The notes below the pieces were generated by a model, which saw nothing but the letters and a program-made list of their open reading frames with translations, was not told where the DNA came from and made no database searches. A DNA stretch of 64,000 nt, from contig JAMLJC010000001.1 of the NCBI GenBank assembly GCA_023953845.1, forward strand, positions 2,738,501-2,802,500, in the 5' to 3' direction. The position numbers and the translations under genes are program-made. Numbering within the stretch: position 1 is the stretch's first letter; every line of letters begins with the position of its first letter. Source of the stretch: Rhizobiaceae bacterium (GTDB lineage Bacteria > Pseudomonadota > Alphaproteobacteria > Rhizobiales > Rhizobiaceae). Positions 24,106 through 32,236 of this stretch are shown piece by piece.

Positions 24106-26463
24106 ATGTTCCGTCGCGTCGTCGCCGAGCAGGACCAGCATTTTCGCATTGACGATGTCACCAACCTCAATCTGTTCCCGCAGCAGGGCGCGGAGCAGAC
24201 GACGAAGGACTGGCTGGGCACGCTGCGCTATCGCGGCCTCACCGTCGTCAAGGACAATTCCAATCAGGTCACCGTCGCGGTCGGCGCGGCCTATATCGAC
24301 TATCGCCAGTTCGCGCTCACCGCGCCCTGGCAGGTGACGCTGACCGACGAGAAGCCGCTGATCGCCGGCCAGAAGCGCGTCGTCATCCTCTCGGCGCAGG
24401 GCAGCCCGGACATTCCGGCTCCGGCCGTCACCCGCGACAAGACCGTCGAGGTGCCGGACGGCAATGGCGGCTCGGTGGTGCAGGACACGACGCAGTCGAC
24501 GGCGCCCTATGTCGAGAACAAGGTGCTGGTCGCCAAGATCGCCGGCGGCCTGTCGACGCAGGAGGTCGAGCCCTCGGTGCCGGCGAACGTGGTGCCGTTC
24601 TGCCGCATCGTGCTCGATCTCAACGGCATCGTCGGCGATCCGGTCATGCTGACCTCGCACCGCATCAACTCGGTCAGCGAGCTGGACGCGATGATCAACC
24701 AGCAGGGCCGCCGCATCGACAATATGTGGGACGAGGTGCTGGCGCTGCGCAGCGACCTCGTCGGCCTCCAGGGCTGGCTCCGCTCGACGGTCAGCCACGA
24801 GACGATCGGCCAGCTGATCTACGACGTCGCCACGCTCAAGGACATGCAGGACATCGACGATGCCGGGGCGCCCTACGCCATCGACCGTTTCGAGCGGGCG
24901 AGCGAGAGCGCGACGGGCCATCCCGACTTCAAGGGCCGCGTCACCGACCAGGGCTTCCAGCTGCCCTACGCCAATGAGAACCGTTCGGCGCTGGCGCTCT
25001 ACAACGTCAACGACCCGCGCTACATGCACGCCAATGCCGGCGTGCTGTTCCCGGCCTACGATCCTGTCGTCGGCTTTGCCGTGCACTCCTCCGGCGACAC
25101 CATGCCGCTCGGCGGCACCGTCACGCAGTCGCTCGAACTGGTGCAGATGACGAGGACGCGCGTCCGCGTCCGCTACGGCGGATACTTCCACTACCACTAT
25201 CTCAACGTCGCGGCCTATCACCCGCTGCGCGGCACCACCGACGTCGTTCATCAGGTCTTCTGCAAGCACAACGAGGTGCTCGCCTATCCGGTCGGCTTCT
25301 TCGCCACGGCCTATCTGCTGTGGGCCTCGATCTTCCGGCCGCGCGTGATCGTCGACACCTATCAGGAGCCTTACGACGTCTGGCAGAAGACCGACGTCAC
25401 CATGAACGGCGTCATCAAGGCGCAGTCCTGGCTGCAAAGCCAGGAGCGCTACGTGCCTGCGCTCAGGCTGGGCATCACGGCGTGGGAAGCGGGCTCCGAA
25501 GTGACCATCGCGGCATGCGAGTTCGGGGAAGACGGCATGCCCGACCCGAAGAAGGTGCTCGCCACCAAGACGCTGACCGCCGCCGCCTTCCAGAAGTACG
25601 TGCCGGGCGACGTCAGCACGATGACGCGTTTCGCCTTCGCGGTGCCGATATTCAACAAGCGGGCGCGCTTCGGCTACATCACCTCCGTCACCGGTCAGGT
25701 GACGATCGGCAAGGCTTCCGGCGACCGCTTCACCGGCGGCAACAGCTTCGAAAGCACGGACGGCAATCTGTTCGTCGCGTCGATCCTCAACGACCATGCT
25801 TTCGCGGTGGAGTATTGCAACTTCCGCATGACGTCGTTCGAGGCGCGGCTCGCCAATCTCAATCTCGACGGCGGCATCCAGAACGTCGACATCGTCGCGC
25901 CGGCGACCGTGCCGGACAATTGCAGCGCAAAATTCCGCACCTTCTCCAGCGGCGCGTGGAAAGAGGTCGCGCAGGTGCCGGAGGACCCGGCCGCCGTCGC
26001 CACGGAGACGGACGAGGTTTTTGGCAACGGCCTGACCGCGACCTACGATTTCCAGGTGCTGCTGTCGGGCAACGAATGGGTCATGCCGGTGCTCGACCTC
26101 GGCAATTCCGAGGTCACCGTCTTCCGCTCCGACGACGACTGGCACCATGTCGGCATCGTGCGGGACGTCCCGGCCGGGCCGACATGGGTGCGTGTCCGGG
26201 CGCGCGCCCGCATCGCCGGCTACGACGCTGTCCGCCACACGCTCGACGCCTGGATACAGCATGGCGCGACGCTGGCGACGCAGAAGCTGAAGGATGGAGC
26301 GCCGACCGTCACGCCGGTGCCGGGCAACAACGCGGTCGATGTCGAGTGGACGTTCACGGTCGACCCGACCGGCGACAAGTACCAGCTCCACATCACGGGC
26401 GCGACGAACAACATCGCCTTCCCGCTGGCGATGCTCCAGGTCTACTCGGCGGTCGAAGCCTGA
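24106..26463 (+). CDS. Large baseplate/tail-fibre protein, DUF4815-like
   Basis: 785 aa. The N-terminus (MFRRVVAEQDQHFRIDDVTNLNLFPQQGAEQ) and the following beta-rich domain resemble DUF4815 tail structural proteins. A coiled coil at about 190-230 (INSVSELDAMINQQGRRIDNMWDEVLALRSDL) suggests trimerisation, and the C-terminal 500 residues are beta-rich modules. Placed directly after I, where P2 has fibre gene H. It is probably the proximal fibre or a wedge-attached appendage. Confidence 0.75.
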   Translation: MFRRVVAEQDQHFRIDDVTNLNLFPQQGAEQTTKDWLGTLRYRGLTVVKDNSNQVTVAVGAAYIDYRQFALTAPWQVTLTDEKPLIAGQKRVVILSAQGSPDIPAPAVTRDKTVEVPDGNGGSVVQDTTQSTAPYVENKVLVAKIAGGLSTQEVEPSVPANVVPFCRIVLDLNGIVGDPVMLTSHRINSVSELDAMINQQGRRIDNMWDEVLALRSDLVGLQGWLRSTVSHETIGQLIYDVATLKDMQDIDDAGAPYAIDRFERASESATGHPDFKGRVTDQGFQLPYANENRSALALYNVNDPRYMHANAGVLFPAYDPVVGFAVHSSGDTMPLGGTVTQSLELVQMTRTRVRVRYGGYFHYHYLNVAAYHPLRGTTDVVHQVFCKHNEVLAYPVGFFATAYLLWASIFRPRVIVDTYQEPYDVWQKTDVTMNGVIKAQSWLQSQERYVPALRLGITAWEAGSEVTIAACEFGEDGMPDPKKVLATKTLTAAAFQKYVPGDVSTMTRFAFAVPIFNKRARFGYITSVTGQVTIGKASGDRFTGGNSFESTDGNLFVASILNDHAFAVEYCNFRMTSFEARLANLNLDGGIQNVDIVAPATVPDNCSAKFRTFSSGAWKEVAQVPEDPAAVATETDEVFGNGLTATYDFQVLLSGNEWVMPVLDLGNSEVTVFRSDDDWHHVGIVRDVPAGPTWVRVRARARIAGYDAVRHTLDAWIQHGATLATQKLKDGAPTVTPVPGNNAVDVEWTFTVDPTGDKYQLHITGATNNIAFPLAMLQVYSAVEA

Positions 26464-28433
26464 TGACGACGAACCCGGCCGACCTTTTCGACGACAGCAG
26501 CGCCAACCTTCGGCAGATGCTGAGGACGGCGTTCGGCAATGTGCAGGAGCGGCTGCTGTCCAGCGAGAACAGCGTGTCGCGGCTGCTCGCCAACCAGTCG
26601 GACGTGGTCGACAGTCTGGTCGGCCAGATCACGGCGCAGTTCTCGCAGCTGTTCACCGACGCCGACCAGCTGGTGACGGCGATCCGCAACGCCGAGTTCC
26701 TGTCGGCGGCGACGGAAACGCCGATCTCCTTCACGGTCGGGCTGGAGGCGACGCTGCTGCTCGACGCCGGTGCGAACTTCCCCTTCAGGCCGACCTCCGT
26801 CGTGGCGCTGACACTTGAGGGGAACAGCGACGATTACGCCTTCGCCAGGGTTTTGGGCTGGCAACCCTCGACCAGGGCGCTGTCGATCGAGATCTTCGCC
26901 ACAGCCGGCGAGACCGGCCCGCACACCGGCGTCACGGTCGAGATCGCCGCGATCGACACGCTTGCCATCCAGACGATGCGCGACGACGTCGCGGACAAGC
27001 ATGCCGCGATCGTGCCGATGCACGCGGCTGTTGCCGCTGCAACGCCGCTTGTCCTGCAGGCCGCCGACGAAGCCGGGCAGGCGCGCGACGATGCGGTTGC
27101 CGCCGCCGCCGCTGCGGCGACCTTCGACCCGTCGAGCTACTGGCCGAAGGCGCAATCCTACTCGGCCGCGCAGATAGACGCGCTGCGCAGCCTCGACCGC
27201 GATCCGCTCGACCGCATCGCCATGCAGCCGGTCAGCTATCTCGATTTTTCGGGCGACTATGCCGTCGCGTCCGGATGGCTCACGCGCGGCGGCACGGCGC
27301 TTTCGCGAAAGGTCAACGGCCTGCTGGCCTCGGTCGCCGCCAACACGCTGCGCATCGACCACGCCCAGGGCAAGGTCAAGGGCGCGCTGCTGGAGCCGGC
27401 CGCGACCAATCTGGCGCTGCACAGCCAGGACCTCTCCAACGCCGCATGGACGAAGGTGCGGTGCTCGATCTCGGCCAACACCGGCCTTGCCTCGGACGGC
27501 ACCACGACGCTCGACAAGATCGTGGAGGACGGCACGGCCGGCAACACCCATGTCGCCGAGCAGAGCGTCAATTTCGGCGGCGCGGGCATGAAGACCATCA
27601 GCGTCGAGGCGCGGGCCGGCGAGCGCACATGGTGCTATCTCTCCGCCTATGACAGCACGGCGGCCGGCGTGTGCGGCGTCTACTTCGATCTCGCCAACGC
27701 GGTGAAGGGAACCATCGTTTCCGGCAGCGGCGACATCGAGCTGCTCGACAACGGCAACTGCCTGATCAGCGTGACCGGCAACTTTGCTGCCGGCACGGGC
27801 GGCGTCGACATCTTCCTTGCGGCCGGCGACGGCGCGGCCGTCTACACCGGCAACGGCGTGTCCGGCGCTTCCTTCGGAGAAGTACAGGTCGAGGAAGGCC
27901 GGGCCGCGACGTCGCGCATCCGCACGGCCGGCGCAACCGCGACCCGCAACGCCGATGTCCTGACGATCTCCGGCACCGATTTCTCCGAGGACTGGAATGC
28001 GCTGGAATGCAGCGTCGTCATCGACTTCGAAGTGCGTGCCGCGCTCGGTGCGTCCGTCGCCTACATCTGGTCGATCACGAACGGCACCGGCGCCAACGTG
28101 CTCGGCCTGCGCATCAACGGCGCGACCGGCAACCTTGAGCTGATCGTGCTGCTTTCCGGTGGCGCGGAAGCCTATCTGCCGGTCTCGGCCGTCGCGCCGG
28201 GCCAGCGCCATCGCGTCGCTGCGTCGTTCGCCAAGGACGCCTTCCGCGTCAGCCTCAACGGCGGGGCGGTCCAGTCCGACACGGCCGGCTCGATGCCGAC
28301 CGGGCTCAGTCAGGAGTGCGTCGGCCACCTCAACGGCGGCTCGCATCTTTATGGCGGCGGCCATATCCGCCGCCGCGCCCGTTACGGCAAGGCCATCGCG
28401 TCTGCCGATCTTCCGAAGGTATCCGCACTATGA
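26463..28433 (+). CDS. Tail fibre with C-terminal jelly-roll (LamG-like) carbohydrate-binding modules
   Basis: 656 aa; ATG overlaps the previous stop. The N-terminal coiled-coil region (LLSSENSVSRLLANQSDVVDSLVGQ) and an Ala-rich helix at about 200-220 precede beta modules. The motif EPAATNLALHSQDLSNAAWTK with EVQVEEGRAATSRIRTAGATATRNADV is the familiar phage pattern leading to a concanavalin-like domain that ends RARYGKAIASADL. Host-surface glycan binding is inferred. Confidence 0.75.
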   Translation: MTTNPADLFDDSSANLRQMLRTAFGNVQERLLSSENSVSRLLANQSDVVDSLVGQITAQFSQLFTDADQLVTAIRNAEFLSAATETPISFTVGLEATLLLDAGANFPFRPTSVVALTLEGNSDDYAFARVLGWQPSTRALSIEIFATAGETGPHTGVTVEIAAIDTLAIQTMRDDVADKHAAIVPMHAAVAAATPLVLQAADEAGQARDDAVAAAAAAATFDPSSYWPKAQSYSAAQIDALRSLDRDPLDRIAMQPVSYLDFSGDYAVASGWLTRGGTALSRKVNGLLASVAANTLRIDHAQGKVKGALLEPAATNLALHSQDLSNAAWTKVRCSISANTGLASDGTTTLDKIVEDGTAGNTHVAEQSVNFGGAGMKTISVEARAGERTWCYLSAYDSTAAGVCGVYFDLANAVKGTIVSGSGDIELLDNGNCLISVTGNFAAGTGGVDIFLAAGDGAAVYTGNGVSGASFGEVQVEEGRAATSRIRTAGATATRNADVLTISGTDFSEDWNALECSVVIDFEVRAALGASVAYIWSITNGTGANVLGLRINGATGNLELIVLLSGGAEAYLPVSAVAPGQRHRVAASFAKDAFRVSLNGGAVQSDTAGSMPTGLSQECVGHLNGGSHLYGGGHIRRRARYGKAIASADLPKVSAL

Positions 28434-29332
28434 ACCTGATCGCGACCGCAAAGCGTGCCGGGCTGTTTTCGCCCGGCTTGTGGCAGAGGCTGATGGACAC
28501 CTACCGGAAGACGGAGACGTTCTCGCAGGCCGAAATCACCGCCATCGTGGCGGCGCTGCCAATCCTGCAAGTCAACGAGTTTCTGGCATCGGGAACGTGG
28601 AACAAGCATGCCGAGGCGACCATCATCCTTGCGGAATTGATGGGCGCGGGCGGGCCGGGGGCGGCGGGACAGGCGGGCAATAACTCCTCGCACCGGTTTG
28701 GCGGCGGTGGCGGCGCGGGGGGCGAGCGCGCGTTTCAGTTCTTTCTCGCGGCTGACCTGCCAGGCAGCGTTTCCGTCACAATACCGGCAGCGCCAGCCGG
28801 CGGTGTGTATGGCGTCGCGTCCGGGATTGGCACCACTGCGGGCGACGCCACGTTCGGCACGCTGCTCCGGGCCTGCAGTGGTAATCGCGGGGCCTACGGC
28901 ACTGTCAACAACAACACCACAAGATACGATCCGGCATCCAAGGAGGGAGAAGGCCCGCAAGGCCCCAACAGTGACGCTTCGGGGAACGCCATTTATTTCG
29001 GCAAGTTCGGACAGCGCGGCGGCCCGAGCGGCGGCGCGGGTGCCGGCGTCAGCACGGCAAGCGCTACAGGCGCTGGCGCTCCAGGCGGGTCCAACAGCAA
29101 TTTCGCCGATGGTTCCGGGGCGGCAGGCGGCGCCAGCGGCGGCGGCAACGGCGCTGACGCGGCCGGCCCGCTGATCGGTGGCGGTGGTGGCGGCGGCTCG
29201 ACAGGCGCGCTCGGCGGCAAGGGCGGCAACGGCGGCAGGGGAGCTGGCGGTGGTGGCGGCGGTGCATCGCGAACCACCGGCGGCAACGGCGGCGATGGCG
29301 GGCCGGGATGGGGACGGGTGATCCAATGGTAG
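28430..29332 (+). CDS. Glycine-rich tail-fibre tip protein
   Basis: 300 aa. The first 70 residues (LIATAKRAGLFSPGLWQRLMDTYRKTE) look like an attachment domain. From about residue 72 the protein is Gly/Ala/Ser-rich, with long runs such as GGGGGGGSTGALGGKGGNGGRG, and ends WGRVIQW. This resembles the polyglycine-II sandwich adhesins that form fibre tips in T-even-like and other phages. Probable receptor-binding tip. Its stop overlaps the next start. Confidence 0.7.
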   Translation: MNLIATAKRAGLFSPGLWQRLMDTYRKTETFSQAEITAIVAALPILQVNEFLASGTWNKHAEATIILAELMGAGGPGAAGQAGNNSSHRFGGGGGAGGERAFQFFLAADLPGSVSVTIPAAPAGGVYGVASGIGTTAGDATFGTLLRACSGNRGAYGTVNNNTTRYDPASKEGEGPQGPNSDASGNAIYFGKFGQRGGPSGGAGAGVSTASATGAGAPGGSNSNFADGSGAAGGASGGGNGADAAGPLIGGGGGGGSTGALGGKGGNGGRGAGGGGGGASRTTGGNGGDGGPGWGRVIQW

Positions 29333-29748
29333 ACGTGAAACGCAAGGCCGTCATTGACGGAACGTTTGTCGAGAACGTCATTCTCGCCGACGACGATTTC
29401 GAGCTTCCGGATCGTCTGCTTCTCACCCTGCCGGAAGGCTCGACCGTCGCGCCGGGCTGGACCTATGACGGCGAGGATTTCGCGCCGCCTGTGCCGACGA
29501 CGCCGATCGTCATGGAGGTGACCATGCGCCAGGCGCGGCTGGCGCTACTCTATGCCGGCCTCGGCGCGCAGGTCGACGCGGCGATCGACGCCTTGCCCGA
29601 GCCGCAGAAGTCCGCCACCCGTATCGAGTGGGACTTCGCCAAGACCCTCCGGCGCGACCATGCCATGGTGCCGATGCTGGCGGCCGCGCTGTCGCTCACC
29701 GAGGAAGACCTCGACATCCTCTTTTATGAGGCCTCGCAGATCGTCTGA
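29326..29748 (+). CDS. Tail-fibre accessory/assembly protein
   Basis: 140 aa, ATG overlapping the fibre-tip stop. An N-terminal small beta domain (VIDGTFVENVILADDDFELPDR) is followed by a helical C-terminus (QARLALLYAGLGAQVDAAIDALP... TEEDLDILFYEASQIV) like XkdW-type fibre accessory proteins. Likely helps fibre assembly or attachment. Confidence 0.6.
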   Translation: MVDVKRKAVIDGTFVENVILADDDFELPDRLLLTLPEGSTVAPGWTYDGEDFAPPVPTTPIVMEVTMRQARLALLYAGLGAQVDAAIDALPEPQKSATRIEWDFAKTLRRDHAMVPMLAAALSLTEEDLDILFYEASQIV

Positions 29749-29782
29749 TCGGAGCCAACAGTCCCTCAAAATCCACCGCTGC

Positions 29783-29799
29783 CCCTGACAGTGTCAGGG
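29783..29799. promoter_or_regulatory. 17-bp palindrome, copy 3 (tail-sheath operon)
   Basis: CCCTGACAGTGTCAGGG, identical to copies 1 and 2 except for an inverted central base, so the dyad is the same on the other strand. It lies 69 bp before the sheath start in the only real gap of the tail region. Likely activator site for the third late promoter. Confidence 0.75.
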
Positions 29800-29868
29800 T
29801 GACGGGTGCCCGCGCGCGCGTCGTAAACGTCGCTCCACGCCATTTCACGCGGCCTGGAGAGCGCTTTC

Positions 29869-31167
29869 ATGCCCACAGCTGAATTCAACCACGGCACGCG
29901 CGTCCTCGACGCCGGCAGCGAGAGCCGGCCGCTTGAGACAGCCGACCGTTCGTCGATCGCCCGCGTCTTCTGGGATGCGACGGCCGACAACACCAAATTC
30001 CCGCTCGACGAGCCGGTCGACTTCTTCACCCACGAAACCGACATGGTGACGGCCATCGGCACCGGTGCCGACAATGAGCTGCTGCACCAGGTCAACGCAC
30101 TGAAGGCGCAGGGGATCGAGGGCCATATCGTTGCCGTCCGCGTCGCGCACTCCACCGAGACCGATCCCGAGGACAAGCGCGAAGACCAGATGGAGAAGGT
30201 CATCGGCTCGGCCGCGTCGATGTCCGGCGTCCACGCGCTCACCTATGCGCGCGGCCATGTCGGCGTCGAGCCGGACTTCGTCGTTCCCGGCGCGCTCGGC
30301 TGCGGGCGCGTCTCCAACGCCAAGAACCCGGTGGCCGACGCCTTCGCCCAGGTCGCCGCCAAGCTGAAGGCGATCAACGTCGTCGACACCGGCGGCCCGA
30401 ACCGCACCGCGAGCCTCGCTTACCGCGCCGACTTCTCCGACCGCTTCACCTTTCTGGTCGACCCGTTCGTGCGCGTGCAGTCCGGCGTCTCCATCGTGGA
30501 GCGCCCGGCCGGCAGCTTCGCGGCCGCCATGTTCGTCAAGCGCGACAAGCAGAAGGGCGGGCCGTACTGGTCTCCCTCCAACCAGGAAGTGCTCGGCATC
30601 CTCGGCACCGCGCGGCCGATCTCCTATTTCGACGGCGAGACCGACCACGAGGCGAACTTCCTCAACGAGAACGGCATCGCCACCTTCATCCCGTCCCGCA
30701 TCGTGCAGGGCGCGGGCGGCGCGTTCTCCCCGAACGGCCGCATCCTGTGGGGCAACCACACCACCTCCGAGGACCCGCTGTGGCGCTTCGTCAACGTGGT
30801 GCGCACGCGCTCCACGATCGAGAAGGCCATCATCAACGGCTTCCGGCCCTGGGCGATCGACGAGAACATGACGGCCCAGCACGTCATCGCCGTCATGCGC
30901 TCCGTGCAGGCGCTGCTCGACGAGCTGACCGCGATCGGCGCGATCCTCGGCGGCCGCGTCTTCTGGGACCGCGACATGAACTCCAACGCCAGCCTGCGGC
31001 TCGGCAAGCTGCGCGTGGAGTTCGACGCCGAGGAAGTGCCGCCGCTCGAAGACCTGATCTTCGGCTCGCGCCGCAACGAGGCCTATTTCGACAACCTCGC
31101 GGCCGACATCCAGCGCCGCGTCACCGTGGCCTTCGGCGGCACCATCGCCGACTACATGGCCGCCTAG
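29869..31167 (+). CDS. FI: Contractile tail sheath protein (P2 FI type)
   Basis: 432 aa. Conserved features include FNHGTRVLDAGSESRPLETADRSSIARV at the N-terminus, a variable insertion domain, ERPAGSFAAAMFVKRDKQKGGPYWSPSNQEVLGI, the central HTTSEDPLWRFVNVVRTRSTIEKAI and the C-terminal FWDRDMNSNASLRLGKLRVEFD. Forms the sheath that contracts on injection. First gene of the third late operon. Confidence 0.95.
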   Translation: MPTAEFNHGTRVLDAGSESRPLETADRSSIARVFWDATADNTKFPLDEPVDFFTHETDMVTAIGTGADNELLHQVNALKAQGIEGHIVAVRVAHSTETDPEDKREDQMEKVIGSAASMSGVHALTYARGHVGVEPDFVVPGALGCGRVSNAKNPVADAFAQVAAKLKAINVVDTGGPNRTASLAYRADFSDRFTFLVDPFVRVQSGVSIVERPAGSFAAAMFVKRDKQKGGPYWSPSNQEVLGILGTARPISYFDGETDHEANFLNENGIATFIPSRIVQGAGGAFSPNGRILWGNHTTSEDPLWRFVNVVRTRSTIEKAIINGFRPWAIDENMTAQHVIAVMRSVQALLDELTAIGAILGGRVFWDRDMNSNASLRLGKLRVEFDAEEVPPLEDLIFGSRRNEAYFDNLAADIQRRVTVAFGGTIADYMAA

Positions 31168-31176
31168 GAGAGACCG

Positions 31177-31701
31177 ATGGAAGAAGCGCTCCGCATTCTC
31201 CGGGGGTTTACCCTCGTCGCCAACGACAACATCAATCTCGCCCTTGAGATCGAGGAGATGGAGCTGGCGACGCTGGAGGAGCATGCCGAAACCTACCAGC
31301 CCGGCGGCTCCGATCTGGAGGTCGAGATCACAGGCACCGGCGTCAAGGCGCTGTCGGTGAAGTTCAAGCTCAAAAGCCACACGCCGGAGATCATCGGCCT
31401 GTTCGGCGGCGCTCCCGGCATCCGCCAGAACTGGACCGGCCGCAAGCTCGTCGTCTCGGAGGAGACCGGCAAGGAGCACGAGCACGCCATCGATATCCAG
31501 GGCCGCCTGTCCAAGGTCGGAGCCGAGAGCATGAAGGGCGGCAAGCCGACCGGCTACGATCACGAGATCAAGGGCATCTGGACCTATACCGAGTATTGGG
31601 ACGGCAAGCCCATGCACCGCTTCGCCTTCAAGCGCGGCGGTTGGGACATCCGCAACTTCGTGCCGATCAACACGGCCCGCCGCCGCATCCTGTTCGGTTG
31701 A
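31177..31701 (+). CDS. FII: Major tail tube protein (P2 FII type)
   Basis: 174 aa. Typical LRGFTLVANDNINLALEIEEMELATLEEHAETYQPGGSDLEVEI and the central GRLSKVGAESMKGGKPTG blocks. Stacked hexamers form the inner tube. Lies 9 bp after FI. Confidence 0.93.
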   Translation: MEEALRILRGFTLVANDNINLALEIEEMELATLEEHAETYQPGGSDLEVEITGTGVKALSVKFKLKSHTPEIIGLFGGAPGIRQNWTGRKLVVSEETGKEHEHAIDIQGRLSKVGAESMKGGKPTGYDHEIKGIWTYTEYWDGKPMHRFAFKRGGWDIRNFVPINTARRRILFG

Positions 31702-31709
31702 GGTGAGCG

Positions 31710-32114
31710 ATGACGCCGAAAGCCTCGATCGAGATCACGCTCACCTACCCGGTACCCGTCAGGGACGCTGATGGAAAGGAGCGCGCCGTCACCAGGATCA
31801 CGCTCGGCCGGCCGCGCACCAAGCATGCCAAGCGGCTGGCCGCCGCCATCGGCCCGGACCTGCTCAAGGGCTTCCTCGCCGACACGCCTGACGGCAACAT
31901 CGACAAGGAGGCGCTGGCGGTCGACGTCGTCACCGCGCTCGCCTCGGCCGACCGCCTCGACGCCATCACGGCGATCGTCGCCGACATGTGCGGCGAGGAC
32001 GTCGCGATTATCGACGATCTCGATCTGGTCGACCTTCTCGCGGTCGGGAAGGCCTTCGCCGGTTTTTTTCCGGCACTCCGGTCCTTCACGCTCTCCAGGT
32101 CTGCGCCGGAGTAG
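31710..32114 (+). CDS. E: Tail assembly protein E
   Basis: 134 aa. The sequence (IEITLTYPVPV, TRITLGRPRTKHAKRLAAAIG, DRLDAITAIVADMCGEDVAIIDDLDLVDL) is the GpE/phage tail assembly chaperone pattern between tube and tape measure. Near its end the T-run at 32063-32069 can cause a -1 shift into E'. Product binds the tape measure during tail assembly. Confidence 0.88.
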   Translation: MTPKASIEITLTYPVPVRDADGKERAVTRITLGRPRTKHAKRLAAAIGPDLLKGFLADTPDGNIDKEALAVDVVTALASADRLDAITAIVADMCGEDVAIIDDLDLVDLLAVGKAFAGFFPALRSFTLSRSAPE

Positions 32115-32236
32115 CGGCCTTCTACCGCTGGTCGCCGGCAGCGATCGACCGCACCGACTGGCACGAACTCATCGGCTACCACCGCGCCATAAGGCGTCTG
32201 GCCGGAACGCGTCAGCCGCAGTTTGGTGAGCCCTGA
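31710..32236 (+). CDS. E-E' fusion tail assembly chaperone by -1 programmed frameshift
   Basis: The zero frame passes GGT TTT TTT CCG at 32061-32072. The heptamer T TTT TTT at 32063-32069 is a perfect slippery site in the right phase. A -1 shift continues from TCC at 32069 through the open overlapping frame to TGA at 32236, giving about 175 aa. The added tail reads VAAFYRWSPAAIDRTDWHEL, then IGYHRAIRRLAG, the E' (GpE family) signature. E' has no own good start and ends overlapping the tape-measure ATG. This mirrors the E/E+E' arrangement of P2 and gpG/gpGT of lambda. Confidence 0.85.

Noticed and set aside
22924..26391. Long minus-strand open frame (1155 codons) opposite the tail I and fibre genes
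   Set aside because: Arg/Asp/Val/Gly-rich composition without domains, no ribosome site. It is the antisense shadow of high-GC genes with clear family matches on the plus strand.
26442..28364. Minus-strand open frame of 640 codons opposite the second fibre gene
   Set aside because: Same shadow pattern; the plus-strand frame has recognisable fibre modules.
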